DNA of 21,948 nucleotides from a virus. A model generated the notes under the pieces. It saw only the letters and a program-made list of their open reading frames with translations. It searched no databases and was not told the origin of the DNA. The stretch spans positions 1 to 21,948 of the IMG/VR virus record IMGVR_UViG_3300029319_000581, one strand, 5' to 3'. This document shows, piece after piece, positions 17,248-21,948 of this stretch. Positions within the stretch are counted from its first letter, which is position 1, and the number at the start of each line of letters is the position of its first letter. Made by a program: the position numbers and the translations under genes.

Positions 17248-17981
17248 TGCAAGAGGCGAAGAAATACTACGGAGGTAAGAATACCAAACCGAAAGGTTTT
17301 GGTGCTCCCGAACTTGGTCCTATTAACCAAGAAGCGGAGAGAATTATCCGTGGTATGAAACGTCAAAGTGGATCTAGATTTAAAAAACTCTATGGTAAGC
17401 GTGACAAAGATGTCATGACTTTAACCGCTAACAAGTTAGCACTAAAAGACAATTTGAAAGTTATGTACTACAAAGATTTCATAGACTTAGTTGAAGGTAA
17501 TCCTACCACTAGGATGCTTACAAAATCTAAGACTCAGACAACTGGAAATATTTCTGCTGACAGAGGCACAGATGAAAAGAAAAATCGTGCAAGTAGAAAA
17601 TCACTTGAGAAAGACCTAAAGAAAAAAGGCATCGGTTACAAAAAAGGGGTCGGAGAATATAAATATTCCTCAGGTGAAGGAACAGGTCGTGAGGTTTCAT
17701 ACCAAACGAGTCCTGGTAAAGGAATGTCTAAGAGACGTTTTGGTAAAGTCATGCGTCGTTTAGGACGTAAGCATGGTCAGGAATCAGTAATCACTAAGAA
17801 AGGTGATAAACCTGCAAGATTGCATGATACTGAAAAGAAAAAACCTGATAAGTCTATGACTCTAGGTAAATCAAAACCAGGTAAGAACCCATCTGGTTTT
17901 GGTGAAACTTCTGGCACAAAAGTTAGAAGTGGAAAATTATCTAAGAAAACTAACAAACCTGCAATGCATTATGGAAAATAG
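17247..17981 (+). CDS. Basic protein with a DUF3293-like domain
   Basis: This encodes 244 residues, very rich in Lys and Gly. Residues ~44-67 hold the motif RFKKLYGKRDKDVMTLTANK, also seen in changed form in the next gene. A segment MYYKDFIDLVEG follows. Residues ~101-195 have a pattern like DUF3293: ISADRG, then N-RASRKSLEKDLKKKGIGY, KGVGEY, GREVSYQ, and RRLGRKHGQESVI with LHDT. The last ~45 residues are basic and low in complexity (KSMTLGKSKPGKNPSGFGET). There is no signal peptide. It follows the beta-rich gene with a one-base overlap and itself overlaps the next gene by 11 bases. Its function is unknown; the DUF3293 link is my pattern match from memory and untested. Confidence 0.75.
   Translation: MQEAKKYYGGKNTKPKGFGAPELGPINQEAERIIRGMKRQSGSRFKKLYGKRDKDVMTLTANKLALKDNLKVMYYKDFIDLVEGNPTTRMLTKSKTQTTGNISADRGTDEKKNRASRKSLEKDLKKKGIGYKKGVGEYKYSSGEGTGREVSYQTSPGKGMSKRRFGKVMRRLGRKHGQESVITKKGDKPARLHDTEKKKPDKSMTLGKSKPGKNPSGFGETSGTKVRSGKLSKKTNKPAMHYGK
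17658..17665 (+). promoter_or_regulatory. Exact TATAAATA octamer inside a gene (possible late promoter)
   Basis: A perfect match to the T4 late promoter consensus lies in codons for E-Y-K-Y, inside the palindrome GAATATAAATATTC. It is about 313 bases before the start at 17971. It could drive that gene but may be fortuitous. Confidence 0.25.
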
Positions 17982-19107
17982 CATTACTGAAATTGCAATG
18001 AAGACCGATAAAAAGGTTCCTCTTGGACGTAAGAGCAATCCTTATGGAAAGCGTGCTATACTAAAAATGGTAGGGTCATCAATTATGGATAGAGCAAAAC
18101 AAAAAGCAAGAGCTTTGACAACAGTTCATTCAGAAGAAATGACTAAATCACAAATTAAAAAACGTGATGAGATTGCTGACTCCATGAGCACCAGAGATTT
18201 CAATAAGAGATATGGTAAAGATCGTGGAAAGGATGTCAAGTACGCAACTGCTACCAAACTTGCTATGAAAAAAGAATCTAATGAAATTGTCGAGAAAAAC
18301 AAAAGCGGTGATAGTTCTCTCCACGACTGGTTTTCTAAGAGTAAGTCTTCTGATGGGAAGCCTGGTTGGGTGCAACTCGGTGGTAAATATGCAGGAAAAC
18401 CCTGTGCCAAACAGCCAGGACAAACAACTAAACCAAAATGCGGCTCTTCTAAAATGAAGAGAAACCTAAATAAAAAGGAAGAGGATGCTGCCTTCCGTCG
18501 CAAAAACAGACAAGATCCTAATCCCGATAGAAAAGGAAAAGCAATCAACGTGAAAACAGAATCTACAGAAATCCAGACAGAAGGCAAAAAAGACGCTTGT
18601 TATCACAAGGTCAAGTCTCGTTATTCAGTTTGGCCAAGTGCTTATGCAAGCGGTGCACTTGTCAAATGCCGAAAAGTTGGTGCAGCAAATTGGGGAAATA
18701 AAAGTAAAAAAGAAGAATTTGATGGTAAGAAAAGTTTCCAAAACTTCATGGATGAAGGGCAGAAGTGTTGGAAAGGATATGAAAAGAAAGGAACCCAAAC
18801 CTTATTCGGCAAAAAGTACAACCGTTGCGTAAAGAAAGAGGAGACTGAGAATGTCGAAGAAGGAGCAGCGTGGACAAAAAAATCAGGAAAAAACCAGTCA
18901 GGAGGACTTAACGAAAAAGGCAGAAAAAGTTACGAACGCGAAAATCCTGGATCTGACCTTAAAGCACCTAGCAAGAAGGTTGGAAACCCCCGTAGGGCAT
19001 CGTTCTGTGCAAGAATGAAAGGAATGAAAAAGAAACTAACATCTAAGAAGACTGCTAGTGACCCCGATTCAAGGATTAATAAAAGCTTGCGAGCTTGGAA
19101 CTGCTAA
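17971..19107 (+). CDS. Lysine-rich multi-module protein of unknown function
   Basis: This encodes 378 residues from ATG 17971. An in-frame ATG at 17998 is a fair alternative, and neither has a clear ribosome binding site. The protein is strongly basic and modular. Residues 75-99 hold RDFNKRYGKDRGKDVKYATA, related to the preceding gene. Residues 116-193 begin SLHDWFSKSKSSDGKPGWVQ and include C145 and C157. Residues 206-240 begin KKDACYHKVKSRYSVWPSAY. Residues 263-290 are C-x3-GYEKKGTQTLFGKKYNRC. Residues 300-378 run from AWTKKSGKNQSGGLNEKGRK through RRASFCARMKGMKKK to the end RAWNC. Several modules are known to me as short uncharacterised domains scattered in phages and giant algal viruses, usually as separate proteins or in other combinations. 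DNA binding is a guess from charge alone. Confidence 0.78.
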   Translation: MENSITEIAMKTDKKVPLGRKSNPYGKRAILKMVGSSIMDRAKQKARALTTVHSEEMTKSQIKKRDEIADSMSTRDFNKRYGKDRGKDVKYATATKLAMKKESNEIVEKNKSGDSSLHDWFSKSKSSDGKPGWVQLGGKYAGKPCAKQPGQTTKPKCGSSKMKRNLNKKEEDAAFRRKNRQDPNPDRKGKAINVKTESTEIQTEGKKDACYHKVKSRYSVWPSAYASGALVKCRKVGAANWGNKSKKEEFDGKKSFQNFMDEGQKCWKGYEKKGTQTLFGKKYNRCVKKEETENVEEGAAWTKKSGKNQSGGLNEKGRKSYERENPGSDLKAPSKKVGNPRRASFCARMKGMKKKLTSKKTASDPDSRINKSLRAWNC

Positions 19108-19115
19108 TATATAAT
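19087..19115 (+). promoter_or_regulatory. Sigma70-type promoter
   Basis: TTGCGA (19087-19092, 4 of 6 to TTGACA) and TATAAT (19110-19115, perfect) are separated by 17 bases, the optimal spacing. The predicted start, near 19122, is about 19 bases before the ATG at 19141. It overlaps the end of the preceding gene. It would let host-sigma RNA polymerase transcribe the Cys-rich gene, PTOX and genes beyond. Confidence 0.65.
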
Positions 19116-19140
19116 ACAACTTATCTACAATAACTTCCAT

Positions 19141-19383
19141 ATGGATGGATTATCTTCGGCTACATGTCCCACTTGTGGTGCAAAATGGTTAGGTGGTCAA
19201 TTATATTGGTCAACAGGTAAAGAAGGAGATCCTCATGATCTTGCAGGTCTAGTTTGCAACACATTAAAAGATTACGGATACGATAAAGAAAAAGGATGTA
19301 TCAACCCATGTAAAGGTTCTGATAGTGGTCAAACATGGGAACATCGTCGTGGAATGATAGATGGTTTGTTAGGAGAACATTAA
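19141..19383 (+). CDS. Small Cys-rich, possibly zinc-binding protein
   Basis: This encodes 80 residues. CPTCGAKW (C9 and C12) looks like half of a zinc ribbon. Further cysteines at C39, C53 and C57 (GLVCNTL, GCINPC) could complete a metal site. The pattern GGQLYWSTGKEGDPHDLAGL followed by VCNTL is one I associate with conserved small cyanophage proteins of unknown role. It is the first gene after the sigma70-like promoter and precedes PTOX by 29 bases. There is no signal peptide and no enzyme motif. Zinc binding is inferred from the CxxC only. Confidence 0.72.
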   Translation: MDGLSSATCPTCGAKWLGGQLYWSTGKEGDPHDLAGLVCNTLKDYGYDKEKGCINPCKGSDSGQTWEHRRGMIDGLLGEH

Positions 19384-19412
19384 GTGTATAGATAGTACAT
19401 ATACCTATTAAT

Positions 19413-19919
19413 ATGTTAAGAGCATTCAATACTATTGTTTTATCCGTAACAGTAGCGATTATTGATTTCTTGTATCGTGGTAGAGACTTTCAAAGATTTT
19501 GGGTGCTTGAGGAGATAGCTCGAGCACCCTATTTTGCGTTTTTGAGTGTCTTACATTTTCGAGAATCAATGGGATTACGAGGACCAGATCACATTTATCT
19601 AATGGAGGAACATTTTGGTCAAACACTTAACGAAACAGAACATCTTGAACATATGGAAAGTAGGGGTGGCAATGCTTATTGGATTGACCGTGCTTTCGCC
19701 AAGCACCTCGTCCTTATCTACTATTGGATCATGGTGGTTTATTATGGGTTATTTCCTGTATCTGCTTATGACCTAAATGAAAGAGTAGAGTGGCACGCTG
19801 CTCATACATATGAGGAATACCTAACAAGGTATCCAAATGACGAAGACATCATTAGAATAAGAGATGATGAAATCAAACATGCTCAAGAACTATCACAAGC
19901 AATGGAGATGATTAAATGA
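19413..19919 (+). CDS. ptox: Plastoquinol terminal oxidase (PTOX, alternative oxidase family)
   Basis: This encodes 168 residues, short like cyanophage PTOX. It oxidises plastoquinol and reduces oxygen to water at the thylakoid membrane. The diiron ligands expected of the family (four Glu, two His) can all be placed: E33 or E34 in VLEEIARAP, E74 and H77 in NETEHLEHM, E123 in LNERVEWHAAHTY, and E153 and H156 in RDDEIKHAQ. Hydrophobic stretches near residues 8-20 and 98-116 fit a monotopic membrane protein. In infected cells it is thought to act as an electron safety valve when carbon fixation falls. It lies 29 bases after the Cys-rich gene and has no obvious ribosome binding site. Its stop overlaps the next ATG (ATGA). 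Confidence 0.93.
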   Translation: MLRAFNTIVLSVTVAIIDFLYRGRDFQRFWVLEEIARAPYFAFLSVLHFRESMGLRGPDHIYLMEEHFGQTLNETEHLEHMESRGGNAYWIDRAFAKHLVLIYYWIMVVYYGLFPVSAYDLNERVEWHAAHTYEEYLTRYPNDEDIIRIRDDEIKHAQELSQAMEMIK

Positions 19920-20056
19920 GAACACTAACCAAAAACGAGTATAAATTAGTATTGGATGCTCTTTGGAAACGTCAGCGATGCTTTATCGCAGGTGATAGAA
20001 TGTTCAAAGAATACGAGAAACTTATTGAGGAGTTTGAAAATGCCAGTCTATCGTGA
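19916..20056 (+). CDS. 46-residue protein, unknown function
   Basis: This short frame starts with an ATG overlapping the PTOX stop (ATGA) and ends 17 bases into the next gene. The product begins MRTLTKNEYKLVLDALWKRQ and continues as a charged helix (RMFKEYEKLIEEFENASLS). The frame fills the space between PTOX and the gene at 20040, and the ATGA coupling is the same device used by real genes around it. Both points argue that it is coding. No domain is recognised. Confidence 0.65.
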   Translation: MRTLTKNEYKLVLDALWKRQRCFIAGDRMFKEYEKLIEEFENASLS

Positions 20057-20303
20057 CTATGAGATTAGACTTAATCTCAATGAATTAATTGAACACAGGA
20101 TTCCAACCTGTGACTTGCTGCATCCAGACCATTGTTTATCTGAAGCACAAGTGGCACAGATAGCACATGATATTAATATGGATTTGGATTTACATCCAAT
20201 CTATCATCAGATTGATGATCATATCATGAGATATGTAAAGGCAGCAGGTATTGATAACTCAGATCACTGGGTTGAGAAAAAATTAAAAGATTTAAATCCA
20301 TGA
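20040..20303 (+). CDS. 87-residue hypothetical protein
   Basis: The start at ATG 20040 is chosen because GAGGAG (20027-20032) stands 7 bases before it, a strong ribosome binding site. Longer in-frame readings back to 19956 would overlap the 46-residue gene and lack such a site. The product starts MPVYRDYEIRLNLNELIEHR and is rich in Asp, His and Leu (DLLHPDHCLSEAQ, DLDLHPIYHQIDDHIM). It appears soluble and helical. It overlaps the following gene by ATGA. No family is recognised; the His/Asp content could indicate metal binding but no canonical motif is seen. Confidence 0.78.
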   Translation: MPVYRDYEIRLNLNELIEHRIPTCDLLHPDHCLSEAQVAQIAHDINMDLDLHPIYHQIDDHIMRYVKAAGIDNSDHWVEKKLKDLNP

Positions 20304-20536
20304 AAGGAATGAAACCTACAGAATCTTCTGAACAACTGATTCAACGTTTTACCAAACGTACTATGCAGTTGTCTCAGAGAAAACAAGAACTTCAATCTGC
20401 ATATGATGAATATGTAAAGTTAGAAAGAGATCTGACTAGACTTGAAGGTTCTATGCAAGCAATCGAATATGTTGCTTTCGGCAAATTGCCAGGAGACGGT
20501 AACCATGGCGGTATGAAAGACCACAATCCAAACTAA
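20300..20536 (+). CDS. 78-residue coiled-coil protein
   Basis: The ATG overlaps the previous stop (ATGA). Residues ~10-58 form a long charged helix with heptad-like hydrophobics (LIQRFTKRTMQLSQRKQEL, then DLTRLEGSMQAIEYVAFGKL), predicted to be a coiled coil by eye. The tail is Gly/Asn/His-rich (GDGNHGGMKDHNPN). The helix end resembles that of the 71-residue protein at 6743. Its stop lies 3 bases before the end of the antisense tRNA. No function is recognised. Confidence 0.72.
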   Translation: MKGMKPTESSEQLIQRFTKRTMQLSQRKQELQSAYDEYVKLERDLTRLEGSMQAIEYVAFGKLPGDGNHGGMKDHNPN

Positions 20537-20539
20537 ATA

Positions 20540-20612
20540 TAAGGGTGATGGGGATCGAACCCATCTTAGCCGAATTATGAGTTCGGTGCATTCACCAGAT
20601 TGCTACACCCTT
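20540..20612 (-). tRNA. tRNA with anticodon CAT (elongator Met, or Ile if modified)
   Basis: Read on the minus strand, the sequence folds into a 7-bp acceptor stem (AAGGGTG/CACCCTT), a 3-bp D stem (GCA/TGC), a 5-bp anticodon stem (CCGAA/TTCGG) with loop CTCATAA, a 5-base variable loop, and a T arm ATGGG-TTCGATC-CCCAT. The discriminator is A and CCA is not encoded. The A1:T72 pair and the lack of three G:C pairs in the anticodon stem argue against an initiator. A CAT anticodon could also decode AUA as Ile after lysidine modification; sequence alone does not settle this. The D stem is short and position 13 or 14 is irregular. It is the only minus-strand gene I find in the window. Confidence 0.88.
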
Positions 20613-20630
20613 AATGGAGTTGAAACTATC

Positions 20631-20789
20631 ATGTCCCATTATACTGTAGGTTATCACGATAACCATAATCAGCATTATGAAATATGTGAATATGCAGATG
20701 ACGCATTCACCGCTATCAAACAAGCAAGAGAAGACTTAGAAGGATTTAATAATCCTCACGCAGCAGAATATTGTATTAAGGAAGAATAA
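20631..20789 (+). CDS. 52-residue hypothetical protein
   Basis: The start is ATG 20631. An earlier in-frame start at 20577 is rejected because it would run through the tRNA. GGAG at 20615-20618 stands 12 bases upstream, somewhat far. The product begins MSHYTVGYHDNHNQHYEICE and contains DAFTAIKQAREDLEG. It is small, acidic and rich in aromatic residues and His. The stop is directly followed by the next ATG (TAAATG). The minus-strand -10 box of the tRNA promoter lies just inside this gene. No family is recognised. Confidence 0.7.
   Translation: MSHYTVGYHDNHNQHYEICEYADDAFTAIKQAREDLEGFNNPHAAEYCIKEE
20638..20643 (-). promoter_or_regulatory. Minus-strand -10 box for the tRNA
   Basis: On the minus strand this reads TATAAT, a perfect sigma70 -10 box, 25 bases before the tRNA 5' end. 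The -35 region is poor (at best 3 of 6). The predicted transcript would start near 20631, over the start codon of the 52-residue gene. Confidence 0.5.
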
Positions 20790-20915
20790 ATGGTAGTTTG
20801 GGGAGTTGTCTGGATGATACTTATTCTTGTTATAATCGTGTCCTTATACATTGCCTATATACTAAAGTTAGCATATACGGAGATGGGTGATGGCAGCGAT
20901 GGTACCACCAAGTAG
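20790..20915 (+). CDS. 41-residue single-span membrane peptide
   Basis: The ATG follows the previous TAA with no gap. The product opens MVVWGVVWMILILVIIVSLY and continues with a hydrophobic helix to about residue 28. A short polar tail follows (EMGDGSDGTTK). It overlaps the nuclease gene by 26 bases. Tiny one-helix membrane proteins are common in T4-like phages. This one could be a host-membrane effector, but there is no specific motif and no lysis signature. Confidence 0.65.
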   Translation: MVVWGVVWMILILVIIVSLYIAYILKLAYTEMGDGSDGTTK

Positions 20916-21354
20916 GAAAAGTTGTTACAACTTCCGAGTAGTATCGATCGATAGAGTAGTTGATGGTGATACCATTGATGTATCGATTGATTTAGGGTTC
21001 GATCTTATAAAGAAAGAACGGGTACGTGTAGCTGGAGTTGATACTCCTGAGAAAAGAACGAGGGACTTGGAAGAAAAGGCACTCGGAATTGATGCTACAA
21101 ATTGGATGAAAAAAAATCTAGAAGAGACCTTAGAAGGAGATGAAGAACTTACTATTAGAACCGAACTTGTCGGTGGCATGGGTAAGTATGGTAGACTTCT
21201 TGGTTGGTTATACGTTGGCGATGATGAAGTTTCACTCAACGAAAAAATGATTACCGAAGGGTATGCATGGGCATACGATGGAGGTACAAAACAAAAGAAT
21301 TTCGAGGAACTACGAGAAATTCGCAGATCAAATGGCACACTACTGGAGGGTTAA
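20890..21354 (+). CDS. Staphylococcal-nuclease-type (thermonuclease) protein
   Basis: This encodes 154 residues from ATG 20890, chosen for GGAG at 20879-20882, 7 bases upstream; a GTG at 20887 is also in frame. The SNase fold residues align with the Staphylococcus enzyme: DGDT with D27 (D21), R46 (R35), D51, T52 and E54 in VDTPEKR (D40, T41, E43), and R102 in GKYGR (R87). All catalytic positions are therefore kept, and a Ca2+-dependent nuclease that cleaves phosphodiester bonds is expected. There is no signal peptide, so it probably acts inside the cell, perhaps on host nucleic acid. It overlaps the membrane peptide gene and is closely followed by a gene with a strong ribosome binding site. 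Confidence 0.9.
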   Translation: MAAMVPPSRKSCYNFRVVSIDRVVDGDTIDVSIDLGFDLIKKERVRVAGVDTPEKRTRDLEEKALGIDATNWMKKNLEETLEGDEELTIRTELVGGMGKYGRLLGWLYVGDDEVSLNEKMITEGYAWAYDGGTKQKNFEELREIRRSNGTLLEG

Positions 21355-21355
21355 A

Positions 21356-21529
21356 ATGTCTTGTGGAGATCACGAAAAAATGAATCCCGTCGTACATGCT
21401 TTATATCATGTAAAAGAATGGGATAAGAAGATGATTGATAAATTTCAAAAGAAATTCAATCTAACTGACTATCAAATTAAATGTCTTGCCTTTGCTAAAG
21501 GATTTATTATTGGAGCAATTCTACTGTGA
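21356..21529 (+). CDS. 57-residue protein with hydrophobic C-terminal helix
   Basis: The ATG at 21356 is set by GGAGGG at 21345-21350, 5 bases upstream, the strongest ribosome binding site in the window. It lies one base past the nuclease stop. The product begins MSCGDHEKMNPVVHALYHVK, is Lys-rich in the middle (KKMIDKFQKKFNLTDYQ), and ends in a hydrophobic stretch (CLAFAKGFIIGAILL) that may be a membrane tail. It ends in a GTGA overlap with the next gene. No function is recognised. Confidence 0.78.
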   Translation: MSCGDHEKMNPVVHALYHVKEWDKKMIDKFQKKFNLTDYQIKCLAFAKGFIIGAILL

Positions 21530-21750
21530 GAGAACAACTACTCAAAGCATTACTAGCACATGCACAAGGAGATATCGCTAAACATAAAGCCAATGTTGAG
21601 GTTTATCTTACAAATCCTGTTGGTATTGGTGAGCATTCAAATGTTGTAGAAGCAATCGAAGAAGAACTAAACATGATCGCGAAGTATCAAGATCAAATTG
21701 AAGTTATTCAAAAGTATTTTATGAAAAAAAGTGACAAGTCTGACGGCTGA
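21526..21750 (+). CDS. 74-residue hypothetical protein (GTG start)
   Basis: It starts at GTG 21526, overlapping the previous TGA (GTGA). The product begins MREQLLKALLAHAQGDIAKH and continues with VEVYLTNPVGIGEHSNVV and EAIEEELNMIAKYQDQIEVI. It is helical and soluble by eye and resembles small conserved proteins of T4-like cyanophages whose role is unknown. The last 20 bases overlap the start of pcyA, so the two are probably translationally linked. Confidence 0.82.
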   Translation: MREQLLKALLAHAQGDIAKHKANVEVYLTNPVGIGEHSNVVEAIEEELNMIAKYQDQIEVIQKYFMKKSDKSDG

Positions 21751-21948
21751 AGTATCTAATTATATTAGAAAAGAATTAAGAAGTTTTCCTGGTGTCAGAC
21801 CCATGGAGAACAAATACCCTATTGTTGAAAATGATAAGGTATTCATTATGAATGAAATGCATCAGAGTCAAAAACTTAGAAAGATGCATTTAGAAACTGG
21901 GTATACGGATAATATTGAAGTGATGCATTGTGTATTGTATCCTTCGGT
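21731..21948 (+). CDS. pcyA: Phycocyanobilin:ferredoxin oxidoreductase (3' end beyond window)
   Basis: Only the first 72 residues are in the window. The GTG at 21731 is the first possible start in this frame (a stop is at 21722-21724), and it overlaps the preceding gene by 20 bases. The segment QSQKLRKMHLE followed by IEVMHCVLYPS matches PcyA. E55 and H66 align with catalytic E76 and H88 of the Synechocystis enzyme; D105 would lie past the window. Retention of the Glu favours PcyA over phage PebS, which lacks it. The enzyme reduces biliverdin with ferredoxin electrons to phycocyanobilin. Cyanophage pcyA is known, and its benefit to infection is unsettled. Confidence 0.88.
   Translation, partial: MTSLTAEVSNYIRKELRSFPGVRPMENKYPIVENDKVFIMNEMHQSQKLRKMHLETGYTDNIEVMHCVLYPS

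Noticed and set aside
17899-17970. GTG/TTG-type extension of the modular protein
   Set aside because: It would overlap the upstream gene by over 80 bases and lies opposite a low-complexity Lys-rich coding tail; ATG 17971 is simpler.
18126-18587. 153-residue minus-strand reading frame rich in Leu, Ser and Phe
   Set aside because: It is antisense to the Lys-rich modular gene; Lys codons read backwards give Phe and Leu, which explains its false membrane-like look.
19083-19096. Hairpin AAGCT-TGCG-AGCTT at the end of the modular gene
   Set aside because: The stem is short and no T-run follows, so it is not a rho-independent terminator; it overlaps the -35 box instead.
19366-19392. Possible promoter directly before PTOX (TTGTTA and TATAGA)
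   Set aside because: The -10 is 4 of 6 and the spacer is only 15 bases; weaker than the promoter at 19087-19115, which can serve PTOX.
19939-19946. Late-promoter-like TATAAATT inside the 46-residue gene
   Set aside because: It is one mismatch from the consensus in AT-rich coding DNA, with no gap or late gene directly downstream.
19956-20039. Longer version of the 87-residue protein starting at 19956
   Set aside because: ATG 20040 has a strong GAGGAG at 7 bases, and the extension would overlap the coupled 46-residue gene.
20577-20630. Upstream in-frame extension of the 52-residue gene
   Set aside because: It would translate through the tRNA on the other strand; ATG 20631 with GGAG upstream is better.
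20925-21338. 137-residue minus-strand reading frame
   Set aside because: It is antisense to the nuclease gene, whose catalytic motifs are unambiguous; the opposite frame shows Ser/Pro-rich shadow composition.

Overview
The window reads as part of the genome of a T4-like marine cyanophage (a myovirus infecting Synechococcus or Prochlorococcus). Four kinds of evidence support this. There is a syntenic run of T4-type neck, tail and packaging genes (gp13-gp14-gp15-gp16). There is a DUF4815 virion protein of the kind found in cyanomyoviruses. There are T4-type late-promoter octamers (TATAAATA-like). There are also two photosynthesis-linked auxiliary genes, a plastoquinol terminal oxidase and the start of a phycocyanobilin:ferredoxin oxidoreductase. 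The DNA is AT-rich and tightly packed. Nearly everything lies on the + strand, and genes usually overlap by 1-20 bases or abut. The largest non-coding gap is about 83 bases, so no stretch over 300 bases lacks a gene.

Layout. Bases 1-6522 hold the 3' part of a very large virion structural protein whose 5' end is outside the window. Two small coiled-coil proteins follow (6522-6740, 6743-6958). A rho-independent terminator and a late promoter separate them from a 2131-residue fibre-like protein (7042-13437) built from several families of internal repeats. Next come gp13 (13442), gp14 (14255), gp15 (15190), a small protein with a signal peptide (15975), gp16 small terminase (16271), and a beta-rich, probably structural protein (16714) with its own late-promoter-like site. 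Two lysine-rich modular proteins follow (17247 and 17971).

A sigma70-like promoter near 19087-19115 marks a change of content. Downstream is a run of small genes: a Cys-rich protein, PTOX (19413), a 46-residue protein, an 87-residue protein and a coiled-coil protein. A tRNA with anticodon CAT lies on the minus strand (20540-20612). It is followed by a 52-residue protein, a one-helix membrane peptide, a staphylococcal-nuclease-type nuclease (20890), two small proteins and the 5' end of pcyA (21731, cut by the window end). gp17, expected after gp16 in T4-like gene order, is not in the window. The auxiliary genes therefore sit where cyanomyoviruses carry their known hyperplastic cargo region between g15 and g18.

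How the genes work together. The first 17 kb build virion parts: an appendage or baseplate-associated giant protein, a fibre, the head-tail connector (gp13/gp14), the tail terminator (gp15) and the packaging initiator (gp16). The last 3 kb carry genes likely to alter host electron flow and bilin metabolism, a nuclease, a tRNA and small proteins of unknown role. The main items for a second look are: a beta-repeat module shared by three different virion proteins; protein-identical repeats whose codons have diverged; a string of short uncharacterised modules fused in one basic protein; a DUF3293-like domain next to it; an exported small protein inside the neck-terminase cluster; and a lone antisense tRNA with its own -10 box over a neighbour's start.
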